Source: Steroidobacteraceae bacterium
GTDB taxonomy: Bacteria > Pseudomonadota > Gammaproteobacteria > Steroidobacterales > Steroidobacteraceae
Reading direction: 5' to 3'
Assembly (NCBI GenBank): GCA_017853555.1
Contig: JAFMJH010000008.1
Coordinates: 1 to 64,000, forward strand
DNA: 64,000 nt
The notes below the pieces were generated by a model that saw nothing but the letters and a program-made list of their open reading frames with translations, was not told where the DNA came from and made no database searches. Both the position numbers and the translations under genes were made by a program. Each line of letters begins with the position of its first letter. Position 1 is the first letter of the stretch. Positions 1 to 10,301 of this stretch are shown here, piece after piece.

Positions 1-734
1 ATCCGGCCAAGATCGTGCAGACGGGTCAGGAAGTCGAAGTCATGGTGCTCGATTGTGACGAAGAGCGTCGCCGCATCAGCCTCGGCCTGAAGCAGTGTGC
101 GTCGAATCCGTGGCGCGAGTTCTCCGAGAACTACAACCGCGGCGACAAGGTGTCCGGTCAGATCAAGTCGATCACCGACTTCGGCATCTTCATCGGCCTC
201 TCGGGCAACATCGACGGTCTCGTGCACCTCTCCGACATCTCCTGGGACGTCGCCGGCGAAGAAGCCGTGCGCAATTTCCAGAAGGGTCAGACGGTCGAAG
301 CGATGGTGCTTGCGATCGATCCGGAGCGCGAGCGCATCAGCCTCGGCATCAAGCAGCTCGCCAAGGATCCGTTTGCCGGTTACATCGCCGACAACCCGAA
401 GGGCAGCGTCGTGCGTGGCGTCGTCAAAGAAGTCGATGCACGCGGTGCGATCATCGATCTCGGCAACGGCATCGAAGGTCAGTTGCGCGCCTCGGAGCTC
501 GGCCGCGACCGCGTCGAAGACGCGCGTCAGTTCATCAAAGTCGGCGACGAGATCGACGCGAAGTTCATGGGTGTCGATCGCAAGACGCGCTCGATCTCGC
601 TGTCCATCAAAGCCAAGGAAGTGTCCGAAGAAGCCGAAGCCGTGCAGAGCTATCGCTCTGAACAGGGCGGCAGCTCCTCGGGGACCAGCCTCGGCGAATT
701 GCTCAAGGCGCAAATCAACCCGGATCGCGGTTGA
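1..734 (+). CDS. rpsA: 30S ribosomal protein S1, C-terminal part (5' truncated by window edge)
   Basis: Repeated S1 domains ([43 protein letters not shown]); followed by ihfB as in many gammaproteobacteria. Confidence 0.97.
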   Translation, partial: PAKIVQTGQEVEVMVLDCDEERRRISLGLKQCASNPWREFSENYNRGDKVSGQIKSITDFGIFIGLSGNIDGLVHLSDISWDVAGEEAVRNFQKGQTVEAMVLAIDPERERISLGIKQLAKDPFAGYIADNPKGSVVRGVVKEVDARGAIIDLGNGIEGQLRASELGRDRVEDARQFIKVGDEIDAKFMGVDRKTRSISLSIKAKEVSEEAEAVQSYRSEQGGSSSGTSLGELLKAQINPDRG

Positions 735-751
735 TTCGCAAGTGATCGCGG

Positions 752-781
752 GCGGCGTGTGCGCGTCAACGCGCACGCCGC
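752..781 (+). other. Intergenic stem-loop between rpsA and ihfB (GCGGCG-tg-TGCGCG-tcaa-CGCGCACGCCGC)
   Basis: 12-bp stem with a 2-nt bulge, read directly; no U-tract follows. Confidence 0.5.
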
Positions 782-805
782 TCGTCGAGCCCGCGGGGGC
801 CTGAC

Positions 806-1108
806 ATGACGAAGTCCGAACTCATCGAATTCATCACGGCCAAGCAGAAGCATCTGCCGGCCAAGGACGTCGAGCTTGCGCTCAAGCAAATGCTCGAGAT
901 CATGAGCGACGCGCTCGCCGCGGGTGAGCGTATCGAGATTCGCGGCTTCGGCAGTTTTTCTTTGCACTTCCGTCCGCCTCGTCAGGGCCGCAACCCGAAG
1001 ACCGGCGAAGCCGTCGCGCTCGCCGGCAAATACGTCCCGCACTTCAAGCCGGGCAAAGATCTGCGCGAGCGGGTCAACGAGAGCATCGTCCACCCCATAC
1101 GCGATTGA
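806..1108 (+). CDS. ihfB: Integration host factor subunit beta
   Basis: [27 protein letters not shown]...[24 protein letters not shown]; downstream of rpsA. Confidence 0.96.
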   Translation: MTKSELIEFITAKQKHLPAKDVELALKQMLEIMSDALAAGERIEIRGFGSFSLHFRPPRQGRNPKTGEAVALAGKYVPHFKPGKDLRERVNESIVHPIRD

Positions 1109-1116
1109 CGCGTTGG

Positions 1117-1143
1117 ACGCGGGTCACGTGACCGTCGCGTTTC
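1117..1143 (+). terminator. Candidate ihfB terminator: ACGCGGGTC-ACGT-GACC(gt)CGCGT-TTC
   Basis: Inverted repeat containing the 12-bp palindrome GGTCACGTGACC just after the ihfB stop; short T run. Confidence 0.4.
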
Positions 1144-1240
1144 GATGCGGAGACGGCACTTTTCGCGCTGGCGACTGACCCGGCGCAAACCTAGGCTGAT
1201 CGCGCAGCATCCGGCTGCGTACGTTTGCCCGAGGTTCATC

Positions 1241-1570
1241 ATGTTGCTGCCCATCCTCAGTCTGTTGCTCGTGCCGTTCGCCGAAGTCGCCGTCGCCGCA
1301 CCGTCCGCCGCGCCCGTGGCCGCCGCGGCCCAAACCCTCGTCAACATCAACGCCGCGGATGCCGCGACTCTCGCGCGCGAGCTCGTGGGTATCGGGCCGG
1401 CCAAGGCCCAAGCGATCGTGGACCATCGCACCCGCAACGGTGCGTTTCGCAGCATCGACGATCTCGCCCTCGTCAAAGGCATCGGCCAGCGGCTGGTCGA
1501 CCGCAATCGTGCGCGGCTGCGCATAGGGCCGGCGGCGGCTGCGGCACCGGTGCGCACCGCGCCACGCTGA
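1241..1570 (+). CDS. Secreted helix-hairpin-helix (ComEA-like) DNA-binding protein
   Basis: Signal peptide MLLPILSLLLVPFAEVAVA followed by LVNINAADAATLARELVGIGPAKAQAIVDHR...IDDLALVKGIGQRLVDRNR (HhH); ORF-track start at 1145 is too early. Confidence 0.85.
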   Translation: MLLPILSLLLVPFAEVAVAAPSAAPVAAAAQTLVNINAADAATLARELVGIGPAKAQAIVDHRTRNGAFRSIDDLALVKGIGQRLVDRNRARLRIGPAAAAAPVRTAPR

Positions 1571-1602
1571 TCCCGAGACCGCTCGGCACGCGCCGCCAAA
1601 CG

Positions 1603-1639
1603 CGAAACCGGTGACACGCCTTCGTCACCGGTTTCGTTT
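1603..1639 (+). terminator. Rho-independent terminator (CGAAACCGGTGAC-acgccttc-GTCACCGGTTTCG-TTT)
   Basis: Perfect 13-bp inverted repeat followed by TTT. Confidence 0.85.
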
Positions 1640-1650
1640 ACCATTGCCAA

Positions 1651-2553
1651 ATGGCGCGCAAATCACCCATCGAAACGGCGGTTTTCCCCGTCGCCGGTCG
1701 CGGCACGCGGTTCTTGCCGGCCACCAAGGCCAGCCCCAAGGAAATGCTGCCGGTGGTCGACAAGCCGCTGATTCAATACGCCGTCGAAGAAGCGCTCGCC
1801 GCCGGTGCGCGGCGTCTGGTGTTCATCACCGGTGCCTCAAAGCGCGCGATCGAAGATCACTTCGATTCCGATCGCGAACTCGAGAACATGCTGCAGGCGC
1901 AGGGCAAGTCCGAGTTGCTGAAGCAGCTGCGCGGCGTGTTGCCCTCGTATGCGACCTGCATCTACATCCGCCAGCCTGCGCCGCTCGGACTCGGTCACGC
2001 CGTCTTGTGTGCCGCGCCGGCGGTCGGCGATCAACCGTTTTTCGTGCACCTCGCCGACGACTTGATCGCGGCCGACGAGCCCGTGCTTGCGCAGATGGCG
2101 CAGGTCTACGCGACGCGACGCGCCAGCGTCATCGGTTGCGAAACGGTACCGCGACGCGACACCGACAAATACGGCATTGTCGCCACGCATGGCAAAGGTG
2201 ACGTATTGCGCATCGAGAGCATCGTCGAGAAACCGAAGCCTGCGCTCGCACCGTCAAACCTCGCGGTGGTCGGTCGGTATCTGCTGTCGCCGACGATCTT
2301 CAATCATCTCTCGCGCATCGGCCGCGGCGCCGGTGGCGAGATCCAGCTCACCGACGGCATCGCGCGGTTGCTAGTCGAGGAGGCGGTCTACGCCTATCGC
2401 TTTCGTGGCGAGCGTTACGACTGCGGCAACAAGCTCGGTTATCTCGAAGCGACCGTCGCGTTCGCGCTCGCCCACCCGGAACTCGGTTCGGCGTTCCGCG
2501 CGCACCTGCAACAGATCGTCAAACCGAAGCGCGCCAAGCGTACATCGCGCTAG
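1651..2553 (+). CDS. galU: UTP--glucose-1-phosphate uridylyltransferase
   Basis: [56 protein letters not shown]. Confidence 0.96.
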   Translation: MARKSPIETAVFPVAGRGTRFLPATKASPKEMLPVVDKPLIQYAVEEALAAGARRLVFITGASKRAIEDHFDSDRELENMLQAQGKSELLKQLRGVLPSYATCIYIRQPAPLGLGHAVLCAAPAVGDQPFFVHLADDLIAADEPVLAQMAQVYATRRASVIGCETVPRRDTDKYGIVATHGKGDVLRIESIVEKPKPALAPSNLAVVGRYLLSPTIFNHLSRIGRGAGGEIQLTDGIARLLVEEAVYAYRFRGERYDCGNKLGYLEATVAFALAHPELGSAFRAHLQQIVKPKRAKRTSR

Positions 2554-2584
2554 GGGATCAAACGACACGCTCGTCGGAGGCTGG

Positions 2585-3730
2585 ATGCTACCTTACGAAT
2601 CTCCCTGGATGGATGACGACCTGCGTGTGTTCCGCGAGACCGTCACGCGTTTCGTCGAGGCCGAGATGGTGCCGAACGATGCGCGCTGGCGAGCGCAGCA
2701 TCGCGTCGGTACTGAAATCTGGCGCAAGGCCGGCGACATGGGTTTGCTGTGCCTCGATCTGCCGGTCGAATACGGCTGCGGTGGCGGCGATTTTCGTCAC
2801 GAAGCGGTGCTCTACGAAGAACTCTCGCGCCGCGCGCTGTCGGGCTTCGGGCAGGGCGTGCACAGCATGTGTGCGCACTACGTCTTCAATTACGGCACCG
2901 AGGCGCAGAAGCAGCGCTGGCTGCCGCGGCTCGCCAAGGGTGAGTTGATCGGTGCGATCGCGATGACCGAGCCCGGTGCGGGTTCCGACTTGCAGGGGAT
3001 CCGTACCCGCGCCGTGCGCGACGGTGATCACTACGTCCTCAACGGCTCCAAGATCTTCATCACCAACGGCGGCAGCGCCTCGCTGTTGATGCTCGTCACG
3101 CGCACCGACCCGACCGAGCGCAAGCGCGGCCTGTCGCTGATCATGGTCGAGACCGAAAATCTCGCCGGCTATCGCGTCGGGCGCGTGCTCGACAAGATGG
3201 GCATGCCGGCGCAGGACACGGCCGAGCTCTTTTTCGAAGACGTGCGCGTGCCGGCGGACTGCCTGCTCGGCAGCGAAGAAGGCCAGGGCATGTATCAGCT
3301 GATGGGTGATCTGCCTTACGAGCGGCTCGTGATCGCGCTCTGCGGCGTCGGGGCGATGGAAGGCGCGGTGGCGGCGACCTCGCAATACGTCAAAGAACGC
3401 AAGGCATTCGGTCAAGTCATCGGCACGATGCAGAACATCCGCTTCAAGCTCGCCGAATGTGCGACCGTGACTCGCATCGCGCGCGTCTTCGTCGACGACT
3501 GCATCCAGAAGCTGTTGGTCGGCAAGCTCGACAACGAGACCGCATCGATGGCGAAATACTGGGTCACCGACGCGCAGCAGCAGGTGATCGACGAGTGCGT
3601 GCAGATGCACGGCGGCTACGGCTACATGAACGAATACCTCGTCTGCCGCATGTTCGCCGACTCGCGCGTGCAGCGCATTTACGGCGGCACCAACGAAATC
3701 ATGAAGGAACTGATATCGCGCTCGGTTTGA
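2585..3730 (+). CDS. Acyl-CoA dehydrogenase family protein
   Basis: AMTEPGAGSDLQGIRT, GSKIFITNGG, QMHGGYGYMNEY, RIYGGTNEIMKELI; ATG 2585 preceded by ggagg. Confidence 0.93.
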   Translation: MLPYESPWMDDDLRVFRETVTRFVEAEMVPNDARWRAQHRVGTEIWRKAGDMGLLCLDLPVEYGCGGGDFRHEAVLYEELSRRALSGFGQGVHSMCAHYVFNYGTEAQKQRWLPRLAKGELIGAIAMTEPGAGSDLQGIRTRAVRDGDHYVLNGSKIFITNGGSASLLMLVTRTDPTERKRGLSLIMVETENLAGYRVGRVLDKMGMPAQDTAELFFEDVRVPADCLLGSEEGQGMYQLMGDLPYERLVIALCGVGAMEGAVAATSQYVKERKAFGQVIGTMQNIRFKLAECATVTRIARVFVDDCIQKLLVGKLDNETASMAKYWVTDAQQQVIDECVQMHGGYGYMNEYLVCRMFADSRVQRIYGGTNEIMKELISRSV

Positions 3731-3752
3731 GCGTGTCGCAAAGGAGTGCGTG

Positions 3753-4301
3753 ATGGGACTCGATCTGGTGCCGACCGGGCGCAACGTGCCCGAAGAAGTG
3801 AACGTCATCATCGAAATACCGAAGGATGCCGATCCGGTCAAATACGAGGTCGACAAGGCGACGGGCGCTATTTTCGTCGATCGCATCCTCTCGACCCCGA
3901 TGCGCTACCCCTGCAACTACGGCTACGTGCCGCACACCTTGTGCGGTGATGGGGATCCGGCGGACGTGTTGGTGATCCTGCCGCTGCCGCTCGTGCCAGG
4001 ATCGGTGATCCGCGTGCGTCCGGTGGGCGTGCTGATGATGCAGGACGAAGCCGGGTCGGACGAAAAGATCATCGCCGTGCCGGTGGCCAAGGTGTTCGAC
4101 GGCTATGCGCACGTGCAGTCGATCGAGCAGGTGTCGAAGAACTGGCTCGATCGGATCGGCCACTTTTTCTCGCACTACAAGGATCTGGAAGCGGGCAAGT
4201 GGGTCAAGATCGCCGGCTGGGGCGATGCGTCGCAAGCGCGCGAGATCATCAGCGAGGCGGTGAAGCGCTTCAACGCCGAGCCGGAGAAACCGCATTTCTG
4301 A
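3753..4301 (+). CDS. ppa: Inorganic pyrophosphatase
   Basis: NVIIEIPKDADPVKYEVDKATGAIFVDRILSTPMRYPCNYGYVPHTLCGDGDPADVLV. Confidence 0.96.
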   Translation: MGLDLVPTGRNVPEEVNVIIEIPKDADPVKYEVDKATGAIFVDRILSTPMRYPCNYGYVPHTLCGDGDPADVLVILPLPLVPGSVIRVRPVGVLMMQDEAGSDEKIIAVPVAKVFDGYAHVQSIEQVSKNWLDRIGHFFSHYKDLEAGKWVKIAGWGDASQAREIISEAVKRFNAEPEKPHF

Positions 4302-4336
4302 GGCGATGTAGGCAGGCTGCCGGAGTCGGCAGTATG

Positions 4337-4412
4337 TGGCTCCCCGGGTTGGACTCGAACCAACGACCTGCGGATTAACAGTCCGACGCTCTACCGACTG
4401 AGCTACCGGGGA
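4337..4412 (-). tRNA. tRNA-Asn(GTT)
   Basis: Minus-strand cloverleaf TCCCCGGTAGCTCAGTCGGTAGAGCGTCGGACTGTTAATCCGCAGGTCGTTGGTTCGAGTCCAACCCGGGGAGCCA, encoded CCA. Confidence 0.97.
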
Positions 4413-4464
4413 ACGGAAGGCCTACTTCGAAGGCCGCGCATTGTCGGTAAAGGGGCGGGGTCCG

Positions 4465-5652
4465 TCAAGCCGGGCTCAGGAACGCGCGCAACCGCTCGAG
4501 GGCGCGCTCGAGCGAGCCCAAATCGGTGGCGAATGAGAGGCGCATGTGGCCCTGTGCGCCGAAGCCGCTGCCGGGCACGACCGCCACCCCCTGTTGCTCG
4601 AGCAAGGCGTCGCAGAACGCGACGTCGTCGTGCAAGCCTTTGGCCTGCATCGCCGCGCTGATGTCGGCGAAGGCGTAGAACGTGCCTTCACCAGTACGAC
4701 ACTGCACTCCGGGCAACGCGTTCAAGCCGGCGACCACGAAATCGTGGCGCCGTTTGTATTGCTCATTCATCGTCGCGACGCAGAGCTGATCGCCATTGAG
4801 CGCGGTGACGGCGGCATGCTGCGAAATGCTCGACGGGTTCGACGTGCTTTGCCCCTGGATGGTCGCCATCGCGGAAACGATCGCGCGCGGTCCGCCGCAG
4901 TAACCGATGCGCCAGCCCGTCATCGCGTGGCTCTTCGAAACGCCGTTGATGGTGATCGTGCGCTCGTAGAGCGCCGGCACGACCTGCGCGATGGTGCTGA
5001 AGGGCTCTGGTGCCCACCAGATGTGCTCATACATGTCGTCCGTGCCGATGAGTACGCGCGGATGCGCGAGCAGCACTTCGCCCAACGCGGCGAGTTCGGC
5101 GCGCGTGTAGGCCGCGCCGGTGGGATTGCTCGGCGAATTGAGCAGCAGCAAACGGGTCTTCGGCGTGATGGCGCGTTCGAGTTGCAGCGGCGAGATCTTG
5201 TAGCCCTGCTCGGCGTCGGTGCGCAGGATCACCGGGTGCGCATCGGCGAGCATCACCATGTCGGGATAGCTGACCCAGTAGGGTGCCGGAATGATCGCTT
5301 CGTCCTCGGGGTCGAGTACCGCCATGCACAAATTGAACAGCGTCTGCTTCGCACCGCAGGAGACCAAAATTTGTGCGCGTTCGTACGCGAGTTCGTTGTC
5401 GCGAGCGAACTTCGCGATGATCGCGTCTTTGAGCGCCGGCGTGCCGCCGACGTCGGTATAGCGCGTCAAACCGGTGCGGATGGCTTCGATGCCGGCGGCG
5501 CCGATGTGATCCGGCGTATCGAAATCCGGCTCGCCGGCGGTGAGGCTGATGATGTCGCGCCCTTCGGCGCGCAAGCGCGCCGCGCGCGCCGTGGCCGCCA
5601 TGGTGGGTGAGGGTTTGACGCGCTGCACGCGCCGCGCGATGGGTAGTGACAC
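4465..5652 (-). CDS. Pyridoxal-phosphate aspartate/aromatic aminotransferase (class I)
   Basis: [47 protein letters not shown] (PLP Lys); synteny with tRNA-Asn and uvrB. Confidence 0.92.
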   Translation of the reverse strand: MSLPIARRVQRVKPSPTMAATARAARLRAEGRDIISLTAGEPDFDTPDHIGAAGIEAIRTGLTRYTDVGGTPALKDAIIAKFARDNELAYERAQILVSCGAKQTLFNLCMAVLDPEDEAIIPAPYWVSYPDMVMLADAHPVILRTDAEQGYKISPLQLERAITPKTRLLLLNSPSNPTGAAYTRAELAALGEVLLAHPRVLIGTDDMYEHIWWAPEPFSTIAQVVPALYERTITINGVSKSHAMTGWRIGYCGGPRAIVSAMATIQGQSTSNPSSISQHAAVTALNGDQLCVATMNEQYKRRHDFVVAGLNALPGVQCRTGEGTFYAFADISAAMQAKGLHDDVAFCDALLEQQGVAVVPGSGFGAQGHMRLSFATDLGSLERALERLRAFLSPA

Positions 5653-5709
5653 GTGGGTGGCCTTGGAGCCGAGCGGCGGACCGCGGGGACCGCTATATTA
5701 AGCGATCCC

Positions 5710-7824
5710 ATGAGCACTGCCGACGCCACGCCGTTCCGTCTCGAATCCGCCTACGCTCCGGCCGGTGACCAGCCGGCGGCGATCGCCGCCTTGGTCGATG
5801 GTCTGCAGCAGGGGCTGGCTCACCAGACGCTGCTCGGGGTGACCGGCAGCGGCAAGACCTACACCGTCGCCAACATCATCCAGACGGTGCAGCGTCCGAC
5901 GCTCGTGCTTGCGCACAACAAGACGCTGGCCGCGCAGCTGTACGGCGAGTTTCGCGAATTCTTTCCGCACAACGCCGTCGAATATTTCGTCTCTTACTAC
6001 GATTACTACCAGCCGGAGGCCTACGTTCCCTCCAGCGACACCTTCATCGAGAAGGATGCCTCCATCAACGAACACATCGAGCAGATGCGCCTCTCGGCCA
6101 CCAAAGCGCTGCTCGAACGCAAGGACGTGATCATCGTCGCCACCGTCTCGTCGATTTACGGTTTGGGCGATCCGCAGACGTATCTCGCGATGGTCTTGCA
6201 TCTCGTGCGTGGCGAGATCCTCGATCAGCGCAAACTGCTGCGGCGTCTGGCCGACATGCAATACACGCGCAACGAGATCGAACTCACCCAAGGCACGTAT
6301 CGCGTGCGGGGCGACGTCATCGACATCTTTCCGGCCGAAAGCGAGCGCGAAGCGGTGCGCCTCGAACTCTTCGACGAGACCATCGAGTCGATCGCGACCT
6401 TCGACCCCTTGACCGGCGAGATCCTGCGGCGCGTGCCGCGGTACACCGTGTATCCGGGTACGCACTTCGTCACGCCCAAGGAGCGGCTGATCGGCGCGAT
6501 CGACGGTATCCGCGAAGAACTGCGGGACCGGATCGCCGCGCTGCGCGCCGCGGACAAACTCGTCGAGGCGCAACGTCTCGAGCAGCGCACCCTGTTCGAC
6601 ATGGAGATGATGAAAGAGGTCGGCTATTGCGCGGGGATCGAAAATTATTCGCGCTATCTCTCGGGGCGCGAGCCCGGTGAGCCGCCACCGTGCCTCTACG
6701 ACTATCTGCCTGCGAACGCGCTGCTGATCGTCGACGAGAGCCACCAGACCTTGCCGCAGCTCGGCGCAATGTACAAAGGCGATCGGTCGCGCAAGGAGAC
6801 GCTGGTGGAGTACGGCTTTCGTCTGCCGTCCGCGCTCGACAACCGGCCGCTGCGCTTCGAGGAGTGGGAGCAACTCGCGCCGCAGATGATTTTCGTCTCC
6901 GCGACGCCCGGCGACTACGAGGCGCGCCACGCCTCGCAAGTGGTCGAGCAGGTCGTGCGTCCCACGGGCCTCGTCGATCCGGAAGTCGAAGTGCGTCCGG
7001 TGCGTACGCAAGTCGATGACGTGTTGTCTGAAATCAAGCTGTGCGTCGAGCGCAAGGAGCGGGTGCTCATCACCACGCTCACCAAGCGCATGTCCGAAGA
7101 TCTCACCGAATACCTCGACGAACACGGCGTGAAAGTGCGCTACCTGCACTCGGACATCGAGACGGTCGAACGCAGCGAAATCATCCGCGACCTGCGGCTC
7201 GGCGTGTTCGACGTGCTGGTCGGCATCAACCTTCTGCGCGAAGGTCTCGACATGCCGGAAGTCGCTCTGGTGGCGATTTTGGATGCCGACAAGGAAGGCT
7301 TCCTGCGCAGCGCCAATTCTTTGATTCAGACCATCGGTCGTGCGGCGCGCAATCTGCACGGACGCGCGATCCTGTATGCCGATCGCATCACCGGTTCGAT
7401 GCAGCGGGCGATGGAGGAAACGGCGCGACGACGCGCGAAGCAACTCGAGTTCAATCGCGAGCACGGCATCGTGCCGCGCGGCATCGTCAAAGCCGTCACC
7501 GACGTGATGGAAGGCGCGCGAGCCGAGGGACCTGCAACCTTGGCGGGTGCCCTGGCCGCCGCGCGCGGCAAAGGCGGGCGCGGTACGGCTGCACAGCGCA
7601 AGGCGGCGGCCGAAGGTCAGGCCGCTGCGCTACGCGCCGCAGGCGGCGGCGAGGCCGCCATCGCCATCGCGCCCGAACAGGCGCTGCGCCGCGTGAAGCA
7701 ACTGGAAGCGGAGATGTTCAAGCACGCGCGCAACCTCGAGTTCGAGGAAGCTGCACGCTTGCGTGATGAAATCGAACGTTTGAAGCGCGGCGCTTTCGGC
7801 TTGCCGCGTTCGAGGGCGGTATGA
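5710..7824 (+). CDS. uvrB: Excinuclease ABC subunit B
   Basis: [48 protein letters not shown]-terminal UVR motif; ATG at 5710 (ORF-track start 5653 is too early). Confidence 0.97.
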   Translation: MSTADATPFRLESAYAPAGDQPAAIAALVDGLQQGLAHQTLLGVTGSGKTYTVANIIQTVQRPTLVLAHNKTLAAQLYGEFREFFPHNAVEYFVSYYDYYQPEAYVPSSDTFIEKDASINEHIEQMRLSATKALLERKDVIIVATVSSIYGLGDPQTYLAMVLHLVRGEILDQRKLLRRLADMQYTRNEIELTQGTYRVRGDVIDIFPAESEREAVRLELFDETIESIATFDPLTGEILRRVPRYTVYPGTHFVTPKERLIGAIDGIREELRDRIAALRAADKLVEAQRLEQRTLFDMEMMKEVGYCAGIENYSRYLSGREPGEPPPCLYDYLPANALLIVDESHQTLPQLGAMYKGDRSRKETLVEYGFRLPSALDNRPLRFEEWEQLAPQMIFVSATPGDYEARHASQVVEQVVRPTGLVDPEVEVRPVRTQVDDVLSEIKLCVERKERVLITTLTKRMSEDLTEYLDEHGVKVRYLHSDIETVERSEIIRDLRLGVFDVLVGINLLREGLDMPEVALVAILDADKEGFLRSANSLIQTIGRAARNLHGRAILYADRITGSMQRAMEETARRRAKQLEFNREHGIVPRGIVKAVTDVMEGARAEGPATLAGALAAARGKGGRGTAAQRKAAAEGQAAALRAAGGGEAAIAIAPEQALRRVKQLEAEMFKHARNLEFEEAARLRDEIERLKRGAFGLPRSRAV

Positions 7825-10169
7825 GCATGCGGCGTCGCACGGTCGTCTTGGCGGGACTCGGTGCGGCCGGCGCGCTGTTGGTCGGCTGGGCGGTCGCGCC
7901 GGTCGGGCAACGGCAACGCGGTGGCAAGCCGCTGCGTACCGCGGAGGGCGAGCTTGCGCCCAATGCATGGCTCAAAATCGACCGCGACGATCGCGTCACC
8001 ATAATCGTGCCGCGCATCGAGATGGGTCAGGGCGCGCAAACGGGCCTTGCGATGTTGGTGGCCGAAGAACTCGACGCCGATTGGGCGCGCGTGCGCATCG
8101 AAGCCGCCCCCTTCGATCCGGTCTACAACAATCTCGCCGTCGTCTCCAACGGGTTGCCTTTTCAGCCGGATGATCGCAGTGCGTTGCCGCGCGCGGCGCG
8201 GCATCTTGCCGACAAAGCCGTGCGGCATGTCGGTGCGATGGTCACGGGCGGTTCGACCAGTCTCGAAGATCTATGGCTGCCGATGCGCGAGGCGGGCGCG
8301 TATGCGCGCGCGCTGTTGATCGCATTGGCGGCCGAACGCTGGCAGGTGCCGGTGGACGCATGCTCGGTCCGAGCGGGCGTCGTACAGCATCCGCAGCACG
8401 AGGGTCTGCGTTTCGGCGCGCTGGTCGATCGCTTGGGCGGACGCTCGCCCGAATCCGTCTTGCCGCGCGCGAGTTTCGACGTCGCGGCCGGACGGCTCAA
8501 AGATGCCGCGCAACGCGGGTTGCTCGGGCGCAGGCCGATGCGCCTCGATACGCCCTCGAAAGTCGATGGTAGCGCGGTGTTCGCTGCCGACGTGCACGAA
8601 CCGGGCATGGCGTACGCGGCGCTCGAGTTCGCGCCGCAGCGTGATGCCATCTTGCGCAGCGTCGATGCGAGTGGCGCCTTGTTGCTGCGCGATGTGGAGC
8701 GCGTGTTTTCGATTCCCGCGATCGGTGGCGCGGCAGCCGCGGTCGTGGTGATCGCACGCTCGCGTCATGCGGCGTGGCGGGCGCGGGCCGCGCTGCGCAT
8801 CGATTGGCAGCCCGGCGCAAGTGTCTCGCTCGATGACGGCGTGGTTGCGCAAACGCTCACGCGTGCACTGGCGGATCCGGACGAAGGTTATGCGTATCGC
8901 GACGACGGTGATGCGCTGCGCATCCTCGCCGATGCGTCGTCGCATGAGCGTACGCTCGAGGCCGAATACGAAGTACCGTATCTCGCGCACGCGGCAATGG
9001 AATCGCCGTGCTGCGCGATTCGTTTCGACGGCGATCGCGCCCGCGTGATCGCCGGCGTGCAGATTCCGGATCTATGCTGCAAGGCCGTGGCCACCGTGCT
9101 CGGCATCGCGCCCGAAGCCGTGCGTTTCGAGCAGGCCTATATCGGCGGCGCCTTCGGGCGTCGCCTCGAACACGACTTCGTGTTGCAGGCGGCTGCGATC
9201 GCGCGCGAAGTTCCGCAACGTCTCGTGCAACTGCAGTGGCGCCGCGAAGACGATCTGCGCCAGGATTTCTATCGCCCTGCGACGCGCGCGCGCTTGCGTG
9301 CGGCGCTCGATGCGCAAGGTCGCGTGATCGCATGGCATGGTCGATCGGTCGGTCAGTCCATCGTTGCGCAAGCGGCGCCGCGCGTGTTCGGCGTGCCCGT
9401 GGCGGGGCCCGACAAAACCACGGTCGAGGGCGCGTACGACATGCCCTATGAAATCGACGCCTTGCGCGTCGCGCACCGCAACGTCGAGTTGCCGGTACGG
9501 GTCGGTTTCTGGCGGTCGGTCGGACATTCGTTCCAGGGGTTCTTCGTCGAGACCTTCATGGACGAACTCGCCCAACGCGCCGGTATCGACCCGGTCGAGT
9601 TCCGCGCGCGCCACTTGGCCAAACACCCGAGGCAATTGGCCGTGCTGCGCAAAGTCGCCGCGGCGTCGTCCTGGGCAACGCCGCCCGCACCGGCGGCCGA
9701 TGGCGCTCGCATCGCGCGCGGCGTGGCGCTCGTGTGTTCGTTCGGCAGCGTCGTGGCACAGGTGGCCGAGGTGTCGCTCGACCGCGACGGGCGCCCTCGC
9801 GTGCACCGCGTCGTCGTGGCGATCGACTGCGGGACGCCGGTGCACCCCGGACTCATCGCGCAGCAGATGGAAGGCGCCGTTGCGTACGGGCTCTCGGCGG
9901 CGCTGCGGGGCGAGATCAGCTTTGCGGGCGGGGCCGTCCAGCAAGGCAATTTCGACGGTTATCCGGCCCTGCGGCTCGCCGAGGCGCCGGCAGTCGAAAC
10001 GCACATCATGCCGAGCGACGCGCCGCCGAGCGGGGTGGGGGAGCCGGGGTTGCCGCCCATTGCCCCGGCAGTGGCGAACGCGCTGGCCGTTTTGACGGGG
10101 CAAAGGGCGCGGAAGTTGCCGCTAGGCGGTGTCTCCGGTATCGTTCGCGGCCTTTCTGCAGGCGCGTAG
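7821..10169 (+). CDS. Xanthine dehydrogenase-family molybdopterin-binding subunit (isoquinoline 1-oxidoreductase beta-like), Tat/N-terminal anchor-like leader
   Basis: [25 protein letters not shown] leader; [60 protein letters not shown]. Confidence 0.9.
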   Translation: MSMRRRTVVLAGLGAAGALLVGWAVAPVGQRQRGGKPLRTAEGELAPNAWLKIDRDDRVTIIVPRIEMGQGAQTGLAMLVAEELDADWARVRIEAAPFDPVYNNLAVVSNGLPFQPDDRSALPRAARHLADKAVRHVGAMVTGGSTSLEDLWLPMREAGAYARALLIALAAERWQVPVDACSVRAGVVQHPQHEGLRFGALVDRLGGRSPESVLPRASFDVAAGRLKDAAQRGLLGRRPMRLDTPSKVDGSAVFAADVHEPGMAYAALEFAPQRDAILRSVDASGALLLRDVERVFSIPAIGGAAAAVVVIARSRHAAWRARAALRIDWQPGASVSLDDGVVAQTLTRALADPDEGYAYRDDGDALRILADASSHERTLEAEYEVPYLAHAAMESPCCAIRFDGDRARVIAGVQIPDLCCKAVATVLGIAPEAVRFEQAYIGGAFGRRLEHDFVLQAAAIAREVPQRLVQLQWRREDDLRQDFYRPATRARLRAALDAQGRVIAWHGRSVGQSIVAQAAPRVFGVPVAGPDKTTVEGAYDMPYEIDALRVAHRNVELPVRVGFWRSVGHSFQGFFVETFMDELAQRAGIDPVEFRARHLAKHPRQLAVLRKVAAASSWATPPAPAADGARIARGVALVCSFGSVVAQVAEVSLDRDGRPRVHRVVVAIDCGTPVHPGLIAQQMEGAVAYGLSAALRGEISFAGGAVQQGNFDGYPALRLAEAPAVETHIMPSDAPPSGVGEPGLPPIAPAVANALAVLTGQRARKLPLGGVSGIVRGLSAGA

Positions 10170-10234
10170 CTCAGTGGTAGAGCACCACCTTGACATGGTG
10201 GTGGTCGGTGGTTCGATCCCACTCGCGCCTACCA
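10160..10234 (+). tRNA. tRNA-Val(GAC)
   Basis: AGGCGCGTAGCTCAGTGGTAGAGCACCACCTTGACATGGTGGTGGTCGGTGGTTCGATCCCACTCGCGCCTACCA; 7-bp acceptor, GAC anticodon, encoded CCA. Confidence 0.96.
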
Positions 10235-10244
10235 ATTCGATCGG

Positions 10245-10277
10245 GGGCGTTTTCGCGTCGCGGAAGCGCCCTTTTTT
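10245..10277 (+). terminator. Rho-independent terminator after tRNA-Val
   Basis: GGGCGTTTTCG-cgtcg-CGGAAGCGCCC (with G:U pairs) followed by TTTTTT. Confidence 0.75.
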
Positions 10278-10301
10278 CGATCAGGACGGAGCGAAGACGA
10301 C

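Noticed and set aside
1122-1133. 12-bp palindrome GGTCACGTGACC as a stand-alone operator
   Set aside because: It is better explained as the core of a larger inverted repeat (probable ihfB terminator).
5698-7464. 588-aa minus-strand ORF opposite uvrB
   Set aside because: Shadow ORF; no domain or RBS support.
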